Shown: positions 34,852 to 47,329, numbered from the stretch's first letter. The stretch is DNA of 64,000 bases from Tanypteryx hageni (GCA_028673005.1 CM054120.1:69551533-69615532), one strand, 5' to 3'. Notes: generated by a model not told the origin, from the letters alone. Translations and numbers: made by a program.

Positions 34852-35029
34852 CAGTTGAGCAACACAAATATATTTTCATACAGAGACAACTGATTTTCTT
34901 GTGCAACAACTATCTTCAAATATAAATATAACTTTTTCCTAAAAAAAATCAATTGTCTCTATATGAAAATATAGTATTTCCTCCATCCTAATACGCACCT
35001 TTTTCACTTTTTAATATCTCTGAAATAGG

Positions 35030-35437
35030 GATGCGTCTTAAATGCATTTCAATCTGTGGTATAATTTTTTTCGAAAAGCAATTCGCAATTGTTTTAAGAA
35101 ATTTTTAAGGTTTATATATTACCGCATGTGCCACGGAGCTGAAATTTTTTTTGGGGTAGGTTTTGTAAAAAAACGAAATAGGGATTATAGAAATTTTTAT
35201 TTGTTTGGCAGTTAAAAATTCTTAAAGTTTAAAAAATAGTTAGATGCTTATACACTACGCCGTAAGTTAGGAAGCTGAAATTTTTACGTTATTAAGAGAT
35301 AGCTTAGTAAAACGAATAATTATTTCAATTTATCCATAAAATTGTTATTTTGGTCGTTAAAAATTATTAAAAATTTTAGCAATTAGATAAATGCTATTTA
35401 ACTTCTAATTGTACTATAAATTTAAAATTTTTAATGA
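35030..35437 (+). repeat. Isolated satellite fragment right of copy 2
   Basis: This fragment includes gcatgtgccacggagctgaaattttttttgg-type text and the phrase gcttatacactacgccgtaagtta. It matches the reverse complement of about 13,282-13,630 closely. It therefore flanks copy 2 in the opposite orientation to the satellite that flanks copy 1 on the same side. After 35,437 the sequence becomes unrelated. Confidence 0.75.
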
Positions 35438-37268
35438 TTATTTGAAAAGCTGGTGATATGCCAAAGATTTTAATCAAGTCAATTTATGGCGTGAAATAAA
35501 CGTAAATTATCATAATATGAAGCAACGGCTGACATTTGCTTATCTTAAAAATATAATGGCAGCACTGCCGTATGATTGATTATATTTAATTTTTTCTCTA
35601 TTTGTGCCGACATATGAGGTATTTTCAGTTTTGTGTACTCTCAATGTAACGTATGAAAATCAACGGTCCGCTGACATACGTGATATCGAGATTTCATTTA
35701 ATATTGAACAATTGCAATTAAGACAATCACTTCTAAGAGAGACATGTACGAGAGCGATACGTCCTAACTACTTGGGAGCTAAAATTTGACGGTTGCATAT
35801 TTTAGGTCACACGATTAGAATAATTAAACGGATAAACCGACCCACACCCGACCTACCAATCGCCATCCAAGAGATGCACGCGCCCCGCCTTTTGTAAACC
35901 TTTGGATTACGTCATTGCAAGAAGCTATGTGGTTCACGGGATATGAGTCAGCGATACCTTGTCAGGGTTGTTGTCAACAGGGCTTGGATATATTCCAATC
36001 CAACACCCTTCCGCTTCCGGTGTTGCCAAATGATTCAAAAATGTTAGTGAACTTCATTCTCCTTCATAAAGTAATGCGATTCTGATTATTTGATGATTGC
36101 GGCCAATGATTTTTTGTTTTGTCAAGAGGAGGAGATAAGGAATAGGTAGATAGGTAGGTCGTTAGGTAGGTAGGTAGGTCGCGTTTTCTGGATAGGCTTG
36201 TGTTACTCATAGAGTTTCTTCTGATTGATTTCGATCTCTTTTACCGTCATGAGTAGAACTCATGACCCGGATTTTTCCTTTTATCTCGAGGAACTTCAAA
36301 TCATCCAGAGAAATCGGCGTTCCAACGAATTGAAATGAGTTGGAATATTTTCGTAGAACTACTTTTACTTTCATCCTAATGGAAAGGGGCGAAAAATTAC
36401 AATACTCTCCGAGAAAACATCTTCGTAGCTTCTAGATCGACCAAAGAGGCCTCATAACCGAAGAATAAGAATCGCTTTGCAGTGAAGGACATATTAAGTG
36501 ACGCAACGTATTTTTCTCGTTTGCGGCAAGCGTTAGGTATATTGTTTTGATTTACTTATCTCTTTTAAGCGGAGAATCTAACATTTTGCGCCAACACACG
36601 TAGGTATTTGGTTCTTTGAGACAATTACATTATGCTCTCGCATTTTTAAATAGAGGAGCGTTTTCAATGGTTACAGAAATGTTATCTTAAGTCTTCCATT
36701 GTGTATCGCCCGATTCGACGAACGCTATCTTTCTTTTTATTGCGCGCCTCGTCTTTCTGGCGACAAGTAAAAATTTTCTGTTCCAATGTCTCTTCGTAGA
36801 AACAGCGCGGTAAGAAACAAATGATTAAACAAATCGCAGACAGACTTCACTCAAACAAGGCCCCCTTATACGTTAATTTATTGACCGAAAGTTGACCACA
36901 CGCATGCAAAATTTTGGTAATTACATCCTCTTTTTATTTACCGTTCAGTATTAAAAATTATCATATTGATACAGTTGCATTTTATTCGTGTCGTTTTCAG
37001 CTTTAATACCACTAATTTATTGGAAAAGGCAGAAATTGTATTTAAATCGAAATTTAAAATCCCATTACTATAGTTAAGCAAGGAAAGAGCTTCAAAATTA
37101 AGCAATAAATGACGGTTTCTTCGAAAAAAAAATTAGACTCAAAGGCGGACAAATCGAGAAAACGAGCACAACGATAAAGAATACTGAATCAATTGGAGAA
37201 AAAAGAAGTCTTGAACTGCTTTCTTTTAGGAGTTAGTGCATCAGACAGACGGACCTTCAAAGGATAAC
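35438..37268. other. Low-copy stretch without recognisable genes
   Basis: I see no extended coding frame, RNA gene or terminal repeats. The frame at 35,604-35,789 has no family resemblance. The only structured item is a TAGG-type microsatellite at about 36,138-36,182. Confidence 0.6.
36138..36182. repeat. (TAGG)n microsatellite
   Basis: Imperfect run of gtagatagg and taggtagg units with two gtcg interruptions. Confidence 0.8.
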
Positions 37269-37784
37269 GAGCACGAGACAGAATACCAAATCAATAGGCG
37301 AAAAATCGAACGCATAATCAGATATTTTTTAAATAAAAACGCTAAAAATTGTATACTCAACTGCAAAGAGTGTCTTTAGGTATTGTTACCACGGCTCAGT
37401 CGATTACTTTTCAGACGAGCGATTAAAAATCTCACGGCTTGGCTTTCGCGAACGTCGACTGGATAAATAATCGATTCCTCGCGTCAGACGAAAGACCGTG
37501 TAACAATAAACTGAAAAAAGATGCACCCAAACTTCTGAAAGCGTTTCATTATATATATAACGATTAACCTTTCTTGTCTCGAGGCCAAGGCATCAGCTCA
37601 CTCTGGACCGGCGAATGTAAACAAAGAACCAGACGCCCAGAGGCTTCACAAATGAAAGCGTCTTGCATATTATTCGCCGATATGGGTATCGCAAAGATAG
37701 AATTTTTTCGCCCTTAATCTCACTCGCAGACACGGTCCGTGTGGTTGTTTGCTTGCAAAAACGCTCCCTTGGATTTGATTTGAT
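37269..37784 (+). repeat. Mosaic duplication, block 1 copy A
   Basis: It matches 43,313-43,828 over 516 bp in the same orientation, from gagcacgagacagaatamca to ccttggatttgatttgat. The two copies have equal length and differ by a few percent. No coding frame is shared. Confidence 0.9.
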
Positions 37785-39070
37785 TCTTTAGTTTATATGT
37801 CAGTAATTTCGTTGCATGCGTGTCGGTTAGCAAGTCTATGACACATCTCGTTTCATTTGGATAAAGATTCGATAGTTTACGTAGCCTCTTTTATGTTTTA
37901 ACGAGTGACACATGCTAGGGCCCGGAGGCCCTTCGGTCACGGTGAAGGGGAGGGGAGGAAGCTGATGGGTTTTGGGACCTGTGAATCTTAGATCTAATCG
38001 CTGAAATATATCGCAAGTTTCTATGTCAGTTCCGCCACAATTATCATCCCCCAGAATATAATTATATGAGAAACTTGTATGTTTAGTTTGGAATAAAATA
38101 TACTTTATGTTACTGCCATTTATAAATCTTACTAAACTTCCAGTATGTTGGTGTCAGCGAATCAGTTATTGTATGTGTTAATAATAATAATAATTATTAA
38201 ATACCCAGATGTGCTCAAACAACGATGAGGTTATGTCGTTCATAATATTATTTAGAAGTAGCCACTGCGGAAATGTGAGTTTCAAATTCGAAGTCCTTAT
38301 AAAAAACAACACGCAAAAATATCATGACGCAACACTTGCTCATTACATCAGCAATTCGGGCGATATAATTCTAAGCAGCTTGCAAGGACACGAAATGATT
38401 AATTTCGATTCAGCCTAAATAAAATTAAAAAAATTACCTTAACGAATTTTGGTGTATTTTTATATGCATTAATTCTTTATGATGTAAATAAAAGTATCTT
38501 TTTTAATATTTTAAAATGTTCATATGTTGCATTTTGTGCCATATTTATTCATTTTTGCGATAGAACTTCCAGGTGACATTTTTTAAATATTGTTGATGAA
38601 CCAGTAAACCATTGTGGAAGCTGCGATTCTTTTGTAGAACCTGCTGATTCCCTCTTGTCTACGCGCAATGGGTATCTAAGGAGTGCAATGAATAGCTGGA
38701 GAATTTTGACGCTAAACCACTGGCATATACCTTGGCGTTGGGATTTTATTGCGTATCAATATCATTTTTCTCCATAAATTAGATCAGTATTTTGAGATAT
38801 CTTCCAAATTATAATTTCATTTGTTGCAGTATATAAGGTGCCTGTTATGACTTCGAAAGAGGCGTCTTATTACGTTTATATTAATTAATTAATTAATTTC
38901 TGCATTGCAGGTGTAATTTGTCGCATCTCTGCTAATGATATCTGTTCGTCGTTAGAACTTCGCGCTCAACGGTCAGGCATGCCGCGCTTCATTATATCAA
39001 ATCGTATCCAATAAATACTACCATGTTGTTTTTAATTGTGAATCATTTGAGATCATTAATGTCAATCTCC
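37785..39070. other. Low-copy stretch without recognisable genes
   Basis: No recognisable domain or RNA. It contains an ATTA tetranucleotide run at about 38,879-38,900. The 69-codon frame 38,209-38,418 resembles no family I know. Confidence 0.55.
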
Positions 39071-40210
39071 AATTAAAAGAGAGCCAAAACATAGTTTCGA
39101 AATGAATGCCGGGCCGCGTGTTGATTTGAATAAATACAAGGGGCCGCATGACGTAGGAATGATTTTAAAAACTTCCTTAAAATTTAGAAACGCTTGATTC
39201 AAAATGTTATGATTAAAAACAAATTATGATACGATTACGCGATGTAAAACGTTTATATTTGCCTCGTATCTCTTTGAAAATTCGCGAAAGTCTCGTCCAC
39301 CGTTACCCTTTCGCCTACACTGTAATCTTTACTTTCTCATGTACGTAGTATATCGAGAAAGTATTGTAATCGTGAAAAAAATCAACTTCGACATTTTGAT
39401 GGAAATACACGTTTTAGGTGTCTCTGATTCCATAAAAGTGGTTTTCGCCATGCCGTCAGTCTGTGTCAGTCTATCTGTCGGTCTATTCGAGGTGCTCGAG
39501 CCCAAACGCGTAAATAAAATCGAATGATATCTCGTGTGTGGGCAAGATTTCATCTTTTGCGGACCCTATTTCATAAAAATGACATCACACAAAAATGAAA
39601 AGTGCTTAATCTTGGAGATTTTTAGAAATATTTTATTAACTAAAAATGGCTCCAAAGAAATTGATTTAAATCAATCCAATATTGCAGAATATGATGTCAG
39701 AAATATGGATATTTAAGCCATATAACCCTTAAAATTACTATATGGCGTCCAGGGACATTGAAATGTACGCTAAGCTACCTTACCTAAGCCATATGACATC
39801 ACGCCTCCGCCGCAATCCACTCAAAATCTTATTACTGCATAAAGGTTTAAATTAAATCGAATGATATATCTTATTTGTAGATAATATCATTCATAACAGA
39901 CCCTGTGAGGAGATGAACGTTATTAAGCAACAATTAAGGGTACTTTATTCTAGGATATTTTGCGACAAAATTCGATTTACTCAAAAATGGCTAAAAAGAT
40001 TTTTATTAAAATCCACCCAATCGTACAGCCTGATGTCACAAATAATACTAGCTAAGCCATAGGTCCCAAAAAATTACTAAATATCGACCAGAGGGATTAA
40101 AATATCCTCTAAACTACGGTTAACTTTGATTTGTAAGCGTTTTTCTTTTATAAGCGTACACAGTCGTCCAAGCATATATACGCATGTGCGAAAGTTTTTG
40201 CAATGCATAT

Positions 40211-40538
40211 TGCGCCGTTTATTTAACTGGCGGACCGCATACGAACCGCGGGCCACTATTTTAGACCGCTGGTCTATTTGTAACATCGTTAGGAGCATAT
40301 CCTACGTGTTATCAAAGCCAGGTTTATTGAACTTGGAAATGAACAATTTCAGATACAGGAGAATCAGTTCGACAATATAGTCCATTGACAGAATTTCCTC
40401 CCGGCAAGTGGAAAGCCCAGGTTCGACTTCCGATCACTGCAAAAAATTTCTCCTGCTTCAAAAGTATTCGCTACTTAAAACATGAAAATCATTTCACACC
40501 ACAATAAAACTATAAATAGCATCGCTTCTATATTACGG
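40211..40538. mobile_element. 328-bp extra segment in block 2 copy A, candidate SINE insertion
   Basis: It is absent at the corresponding point of the partner copy (45,250/45,251). It holds a GC-richer start with accgcgggccactattttag and a tRNA-like promoter region at 40,363-40,438. No clean target-site duplication is seen, so deletion from the other copy is also possible. Confidence 0.5.
40363..40438 (+). pseudogene. tRNA-like sequence (SINE head or tRNA pseudogene)
   Basis: The order atatagtccattgac, then tcctcccggcaagtgg, then ggttcgacttcc follows the layout of a tRNA: A-box region, anticodon region, B box at 40,420-40,431. The B box has one extra base against GGTTCGANTCC, and the acceptor arms do not pair convincingly. 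It therefore looks like a decayed tRNA-derived SINE and not a working tRNA gene. Confidence 0.5.
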
Positions 40539-40660
40539 AAACGAAATTATACGCATGTTAACTGGCTGAGACTTAACCTCTCATTTAACTGCGACCATCG
40601 AGGAAGTTTCCCTTGTATAGCAGTCGTTGTCTCAATCGAGCCATGAAATGGGGTAAGAGA

Positions 40661-43116
40661 AGAGCGCGACGTTGTCATATCACAAGCAAGCAGGATTGAA
40701 GGGAAAGAGCAAGGGCAGCTGTTGTGCCTGACGTGGCAGCGTTGCTGTTCAGTGATTTACTGGTGCCCTTTTCTTAAGTTTTATGGGTCGCAGAGCTCAA
40801 GTTAGACTCCCCCTTTTATAACCACGCCTGACATTTTTTTAAGGTCTAAGTTCGTATTTGTCGTAATCGTACAAATAGTTTAAATTTAAGTTTTCGTGTA
40901 TTTTGCGTTAATCTACGTTCCTCGGTATGCCCATAATTATTTTGATTAATAAAACTCAGTACTGCCGTTCGATGTTCCTTTTGCGATAATCGATCTTTGA
41001 TATCCTCATTACTGTTATGATTTTTCGTTTCACAGTTTTGCGTTTGTTCAAGTTTCCGCCGAGTATTTATTCTTTTTCTTATTTGGAGGTAAAATTGCAT
41101 TATATTATTTTCTGTGCTCATTGGACCAATTCCGCGTTTTATTGATAGAATATAATTTCAAAAACTTGATCATTTGACACATGTTTTACAGTACAATTTA
41201 TGTCTAACCCCATACCACATATGTTTAGGACATGCCAAATTCAGATTTTCCATAAATTCTACGATTTTCTCTAGTTGACGGCGAGAAGAAAAAATTTATG
41301 CAGGATGTGTAATATATATTTATCGGGAGAATTTTCAAAGCATAGGGCGTTGTTTACGCAAACTGCGATATATTATCGTCGTTTCGAATGAAACTTGTGA
41401 GATCTCCATAGCTTAGTTATAAATATACTCGCTAGGACAAAGGGAATTCAACATACTTACTTATCATATTTTTCCTTTGTAACGTACACAATTCGTCGTA
41501 TTCACAGATTGTGTGGAATCGAGGAACACCTGAAAGGAATTGTTTATGGAAAATAATAAAAAGTATAACCGAAACGCACCGCTAAATGGAGGCCTTGATA
41601 TTTCTTTTACAGAAGACAATAGATGTTATGAATCCCATTGTGTCCCCATCACTTCTTATTTAAAAAATATTTTCCGTCCACAGTTGGAAACACGGATGTT
41701 TTTAGATCTTACCTTTCCAACGTTACTGCTATTAGCCTTGATCTGTCCTTCCGCGCGCATGTCACTTCTGGTCTTTTACGAAGCGGATTTTCATGACAAT
41801 AAGGTAATGGCATAAATAATTTAAAAAAACGTACATGGATGCCTGATTATTGTCAACGAAACAATCTTTGTAGAGAATATGATCCGCTATAATTGCGTAA
41901 ATACATTTAATTTTCTTTCCTGTGCTTGCATCATTTTGTAAGCGAAAGGAAATGGATTTTTTGCGACGAAGAAAAAAAACTTTTACGTCATTATTACATG
42001 TACTTAACAAATTAACTCAAGTGGGTTATGTTTTAAATAGTTTTCGATTGTTTTGATAGTCACAACTGATTAGAAAATAAATCGGTTAATAAAAACTTAA
42101 TATTTCCCTGGATTAATTTCCGATAAATGGATTTGCAGTATTTAGTCAGAATTAAGCAAATACGTTTATTAATGCAGCATCTTAGGGGAGGAGATATTTT
42201 TAGTAGACAGAGTGAAATGATCAGGCGGTAGTACTTAGCTGTTTACAGATGTGCGTTCCTTCAAATTATATTGTTTAATTTAAAAAAAATCCGTTGCACG
42301 AAACGCGCCTACTTGTGATACACTGCACTTTCCTAAGTGGTTTAACTTCTTAGACGACACAGTCCGCTAAATGTGGCTAACGTAGGCAGCCATTTTCTCT
42401 ATACTCATGGAAGATATACCCTGTGTGTATTGGGCGAATCTACTTCCTGGCCATTTATAGTCGAACCTCTCTCCTTTTAAAATGCTCGAATTAGCGAATT
42501 AAATTATCGCTGACTATATCTCTTAGATTAAATAGAGAATAACCTAATTTTTCTGCTAATAATACTTTCAAATACTACTTTTAAATTCCGTCCGTAGCAC
42601 TCCGTGACTGTAGCTACTCCTATTGCCGAATAAATTAATGTTTCAAAATGTGATTCCAAAGCGATTAGAATTTAGAACTAGAGGAACATTCGGGAGATAT
42701 CCTGTGACGCTAGGCATTTTTATTTTGGTACGAACCATTGTTTATTCGCAGTCATATAATGATTTTTGTGTGTTAATTTTCACATGAGTTGCGATGGCGC
42801 CCTTACTATAATATTCACCACCGAATTTAGAATAAATTAGTCGCCCTTTCAAAACGACATAATAACTTGGGTTCCTTATAATCACGTAAAAGTTGTTAGT
42901 CATGGAAGTGGGGTCTTTTTGATTTAACCGGATGGTTGTATATATATTTTTACAAGATATACTTATTATGTATTTGTAAAACCGTTTAATAATAGGGGAA
43001 TGTGTACAGGGGATTTCAGTGCAAGATTTTGAATCTAGATGAGAACGGGCATTCGGTAACGCCATAATCATAATTAATTATAATTTTTCGTTGAGATTGT
43101 TTAAATACGCCTTGAA
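40661..43116. other. Low-copy stretch without recognisable genes
   Basis: Several frames of 80-110 codons (40,846-41,121 minus; 41,540-41,815 plus; 42,742-43,071 minus) show no domain, signal peptide or repeat that I recognise, and none is supported by splice-like flanks I can defend. Confidence 0.55.
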
Positions 43117-43310
43117 TTGTTATGCATATCTGAAAATCTAAAAAGCGTAAAGTGATAAATTTAATCAATTCTCATTTATAATTGTATTTGAGGCTACCTC
43201 ATAACAAGTACGCATTCTAAGAACAAGTTTGCAGTTCTCACATCGTTTCTCGCTTATCCGTGGTTCGAAAACGATATTAATTGGCATTGGCTGCAACCGA
43301 GGATGAATAA
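43117..43310 (+). repeat. Dispersed 190-bp repeat, first of three
   Basis: It begins ttatgcatatctgaaaatct and includes gtgataaatttaatcaattc and ttctcgcttatccgtggttc. It recurs at 43,866-44,060 and, truncated after about 90 bp, at 45,380-45,470, all in the same orientation. Confidence 0.8.
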
Positions 43311-43312
43311 AT

Positions 43313-43828
43313 GAGCACGAGACAGAATAACAAATCAATAGGCGAAAAATCGAACGCATAATCAGATATTTTTTAAATAAAAACGCTAAAAATTGTATAC
43401 TCAACGGCAAAGAGTGTTTTTAAGTATTGTCCCCACGGCTCAGTGAATTACTTTTCAGACGAGCGATTAAAAATCTCACGGCTTGGCTTTCACGAACGTC
43501 GACTGGATAAATAATCGATTTCTCGCCTCAGGCGGAAGACCGTGTAACAATAAACTGAAAAAAGATGCACCCAAACTTCTGAAAGCGTTTCATTATATAT
43601 ATAACGATTGACCCTTCTTGTCTCGAGGCCAAGGCATCAGCTCACTCTGGACCGACGAATGTAAACAAAGAACCAGACGCCCAGACGCTTCACAAATGAT
43701 AGGGTCTTGAATATTATTCGCCGATATGGGTATCCCAAAGAAAGAATTTTTTCGCCCTAAATCTCACTCGCAGACACGGTCCGTGTGGTTGTTTGCTTGC
43801 AAAAACGCTCCCTTGGATTTGATTTGAT
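43313..43828 (+). repeat. Mosaic duplication, block 1 copy B
   Basis: Partner of 37,269-37,784. Immediately after it, 43,829-43,873 repeats an internal piece (gcttcacaaatgaaagcgtc through cgccgatatg) that also lies at 43,687-43,731, a local duplication at the breakpoint. Confidence 0.9.
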
Positions 43829-43865
43829 GCTTCACAAATGAAAGCGTCTTGAATATTATTCGCCG

Positions 43866-44060
43866 ATATGCATATCTGGAAATCTTAGAAGCGTAATGTG
43901 ATAAATTTAATCAATTCTCATTTATAATTGTATTTGAGTCTAACTCATAACAAGGACGCATTCTGAGAAATATTTTGCAGTTCTCGCATCGATTCTCGCT
44001 TATCCGTGGTTCAAAAACGATCTCAATTGACATTGGCTGCAACCGAGGATGAACAAACGA
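43866..44060 (+). repeat. Dispersed 190-bp repeat, second of three
   Basis: Begins tgcatatctggaaatcttag. It lies between block 1 copy B and block 2 copy B of the mosaic duplication. Confidence 0.8.
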
Positions 44061-44141
44061 GGACTCCACCCAATCGCATGTTGATTTATCAACGATGCGA
44101 CGACCAAATAACCCGCTATATAAATCTAAACAAGGATATCA

Positions 44142-45378
44142 AATTAAAAGAGAGCCAAAACATAGTTTCGAAATGAATGCCAGGCCGCGTGTTGATTTGA
44201 ATAAATACAAGGGGCCGCATGTCGAAGGGATGAATTTATACAGTTTCTTAAAATTTAGAAACGCTTCATTCAAAATATTTTGTTTAAAAACAAATTATGA
44301 TACGATTATGCGGTGTAAAACGTTTATATTCGCCTCGTATCTCTTTCAAAAATTAGCGAGAGTTTCGTCCACGGTTTCTCTTTTACCTACACTGTAATCT
44401 TTACTTTCACATGTACGTAGTATATCGAGAAAGTATTGTAATCGTGAAAAAAAATCAACTTCGACATTTTGATGGAAATACACGTTTTAGGTGTCTCTGA
44501 TTCCATAAAAGTGGTATTCGCCATGCCGTCAGTCTGTGTCAGTCTATCTGTCGGTCTATTCGCTGTGCTCGAGCCCAAACGCGTAAATAAAATCGAATGA
44601 TATCTCGTGTGTGGGCAAGATTTCATCTTTTGCGGACCCTATTTCATAAAAATGACATCACACAAAAATGAAAAGTGCTTAATCTTGGAGATTTTTAGAA
44701 ATATTTTATTAACTAAAAATGGCTCCAAAGAAATTGATTCTAATCAATCCAATATTGCAGAATTTTATGTCAGAAATATGGATATTTAAGCCTTATAACC
44801 CTTAAAATTTCTATATGGCGACCAGGGACATTCAAATGTACGCTAAGCTACCTTACCTAGCCATATGACGTCACGCCTCCGCCGCGATATACTCAAAATC
44901 TTATTACTGCCTAAACGGTTACACTAAATCGAATGATATCTCATACTTGTGGATAATTCCATACAAGAGAAGAAAGATATTGCGCAACAATTAAGGGTAC
45001 CTTATTCTTGGATGTTTTGAAACCAAATACTATTTACGCAAAGATGGCTAAACGGATTTTTATTAAAATCCATCTAATCGTATAGTCTTACGTCACAAAT
45101 AATACTAGCAAAGCCATAGGTCCCATAAAATTACTAAAAATCGACCAGTGGGATTAAAATATACGCTAAACTACGATTAACTTTGATTTATAAGCGTACA
45201 CAGTCGTTCAAGCGTATATACACATATGAGAAAGTTTTTGCAATGTATATAAACGAAATAATACGCATGTTAACTGGCTGAGGCTTAACTTCTCATTTAA
45301 CAGCGAAAACCGAGGAAGTTGCCCTTGTATAGCAGTCGTAGTCTCACTCGAGCCATGAAATGGGGTAAGAGAAGAACT
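44142..45378 (+). repeat. Mosaic duplication, block 2 copy B
   Basis: Partner of 39,071-40,660, lacking the 328-bp segment: its sequence passes from tttttgcaatgtatat straight to aaacgaaataatacgc at 45,251. Divergence is clearly higher than in the large 22.66-kb duplication, so this event is older. Confidence 0.88.
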
Positions 45379-45379
45379 G

Positions 45380-45470
45380 GAAATCTAAAGAGCGTAAAGT
45401 GATAAATTTAATCAATTCCCATTTATAATTGCTTTTGAGCCTACCTCATAACAAGGGCGCTATCGCCTGC
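45380..45470 (+). repeat. Dispersed 190-bp repeat, third (truncated)
   Basis: Begins ctggaaatctaaagagcgta directly at the end of block 2 copy B and stops after taacaagggcgc. Confidence 0.75.
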
Positions 45471-46953
45471 AAGTGAAGTATTTAATAATAAAAGCAAGGT
45501 AATAAGGTGGCATTATTTATCGGACGACAAATCTGTCGAGGAATTCGTTCGGCAATTGCACCAAGGGAGAGACGTTTTTGATGATTGACCGCAAGGAAGA
45601 GCTCTGAGTAGGAATATCGTGACAATTGAAGCGTTTGGAGCGTAATTTTAATTAATAATAATATTGTTTTTTTCATCAGTATTAGAAATGTAGCAGGAAT
45701 TTTTTTTCTCTATTTTAAATTTATCAATCAAAATTTAATATGTAATTTCTATTTGTAACTTATTTTTGCACACGTTTTTTCGTTAAATTATAAAGAGATA
45801 TTGAGGTCAAAGCCTAATAGTTATTTTGACGCTTGGAAGGCAGCGACAAATACAGAATTATCTATTGACTATCAAGGTTAGCTTGTTAAATCTAATTACC
45901 TAAGTCATTATCGATACCCCATTATTTTTGTGCCAATTTTTCGCAACTCATAGAATTTGACAGTATGCATTTAATTAGTTTCTCCTTCTTATCTATGATG
46001 TAATACAAAATATATTTTAAATGCCAGAAAGGAAATACTACATCTAAAATTAGGTTTTCCTTCAAAGTGGCTTTGATGTGAAATATTATGCAGATCTTTC
46101 TCATCCTCAGAGGTACTATTGACCAAGAGGAAATTTAATTTAGTCCGGAGTTAATATTTAATGCCCATAAGTATATGTGAGAGTATTCAAGTGTTTGCTA
46201 GTCCTTTGATCTTTTATTCCCAGATATCGTAAAATCGAGAATAGTTGCAATTATAAGACCTGTACTATATTAGAATAAAAGTAACGAAATACAAACTTTC
46301 CGTTATTTTACTACCTAGAGTAAATTCCTTAAATCTTTGCTCTACTTCTTCAAAGCACTAAAGAAAACATTTTATAATCCATGGCGGAAGCTTAAATGAG
46401 CCATAGAGGCCCCTTTTGCGCAAAATAATTTCCGTTCTTTGAAATTTGTGGATCCGTCGAGATTGGTATAAAATATAATTTAAAGTACATTTGACGACGT
46501 AGAATAACAAGTACGCTCTGTAAGATTCGATATTGTTACGCACGAATATGCAATATGCTAGATCTCAGTTATCGCCTGCTTCGCGCATAGATACCTTGCA
46601 TCAGTAACTCATCTCGTAAGGGCATACAAGCGAATGAAAAAAGCAGTACTTGAATATACATAGAAATATCATTTTCCTTGTTATTTCTGAAGATATATCT
46701 TCCACCAGTAACCCATCTCGTCGGAGATAAGAGTGGTTAAAAAACGCATCAGTTGAATATCTAAAGTATTATAATTATATTTACAAGCATAAAGTATATT
46801 TTAAATCATTAGTGATAATCCGGCGATATATATATATATATATACATATATATATAACGAAATTCTTGGAATTAAAAAAAAGCAAATTTGCATCCTAAAG
46901 TCTTTCGAATATCCTCTTCATATTTCGAAGAATGAACATGCAAAATATATCTG
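45471..46953. other. Low-copy stretch without recognisable genes
   Basis: AT-rich with small minus-strand frames (45,482-45,676; 45,922-46,104; 46,358-46,543; 46,872-47,078), none with a recognisable domain. A (TA)n run lies at 46,826-46,856. Confidence 0.55.
46826..46856. repeat. (TA)n microsatellite
   Basis: About 15 TA units with one interruption (tacata). Confidence 0.95.
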
Positions 46954-47329
46954 TTGATTTTTAAGCATGATTTATTATCGGTTAATAAAAAATCCAATGT
47001 ATGGAGTACAGCTTCAAATGTATTGCTATGGCATCGAGGTTTCCCATTTGGTTCTCGTAATCGGTGCAAAGCTAGCACTATTATTATTTATCCTACAAAT
47101 CGTACCATTTTCCCTAGGTTCAAGGATAGATTTAATCCCCAGCTTCTCTACTTCAACAAAATAATTTTCGGGGAACGCAGCAATAATTTAACTTGCTGCG
47201 TCAATAGCTTTTCTTCCCCGAGCCATTTCCACGGAATTCCTCCGTGTTCCGCACGATTGGCGCCCCTAATTGGACTGGAAGAAAATACGATTGTCGTCAC
47301 GGATGTTATTCCCTCTCTCATCCTTCTGC

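Larger units (their letters stand above)
22657..34939 (+). repeat. Copy 2 of the large direct duplication
   Basis: Direct-orientation partner of 1-12,790. It keeps the same order of satellite end, minisatellite, hAT elements, Tigger-like element, larger hAT element, GGGA tract, foldback and (TA)n runs. It has 26-27 extra bases at 31,213-31,239, lacks the 353 bp found at 9,941-10,293, has a longer GGGA tract, and carries only one of the two 277-bp palindrome arms. These structural differences sit at inverted repeats, simple repeats or short microhomologies. Confidence 0.93.
39071..40660 (+). repeat. Mosaic duplication, block 2 copy A
   Basis: It aligns with 44,142-45,378 from aattaaaagagagccaaaac to catgaaatggggtaagagaag. 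Alignment is continuous to 40,210, breaks for a 328-bp extra segment, and resumes at 40,539. Short frames in both copies (39,329-39,716 and 44,387-44,789) are parallel translations of the repeat with no recognisable domain. Confidence 0.88.

Noticed and set aside
39329..39716. Parallel short frames in both copies of the mosaic duplication suggesting a conserved gene
   Set aside because: Their similarity follows from the DNA duplication. They have no recognisable domain, and several frames on both strands are equally similar.
40363..40438. Functional tRNA gene
   Set aside because: The B box has an extra base and the acceptor stem does not pair. Called as tRNA-like SINE/pseudogene instead.
45482..45676. 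64-codon minus-strand frame (AVNHQKRLSLGAIAERIP) as a conserved exon
   Set aside because: It reads like ordinary protein composition, but I know no family with it and see no flanking exons. Left uncalled.
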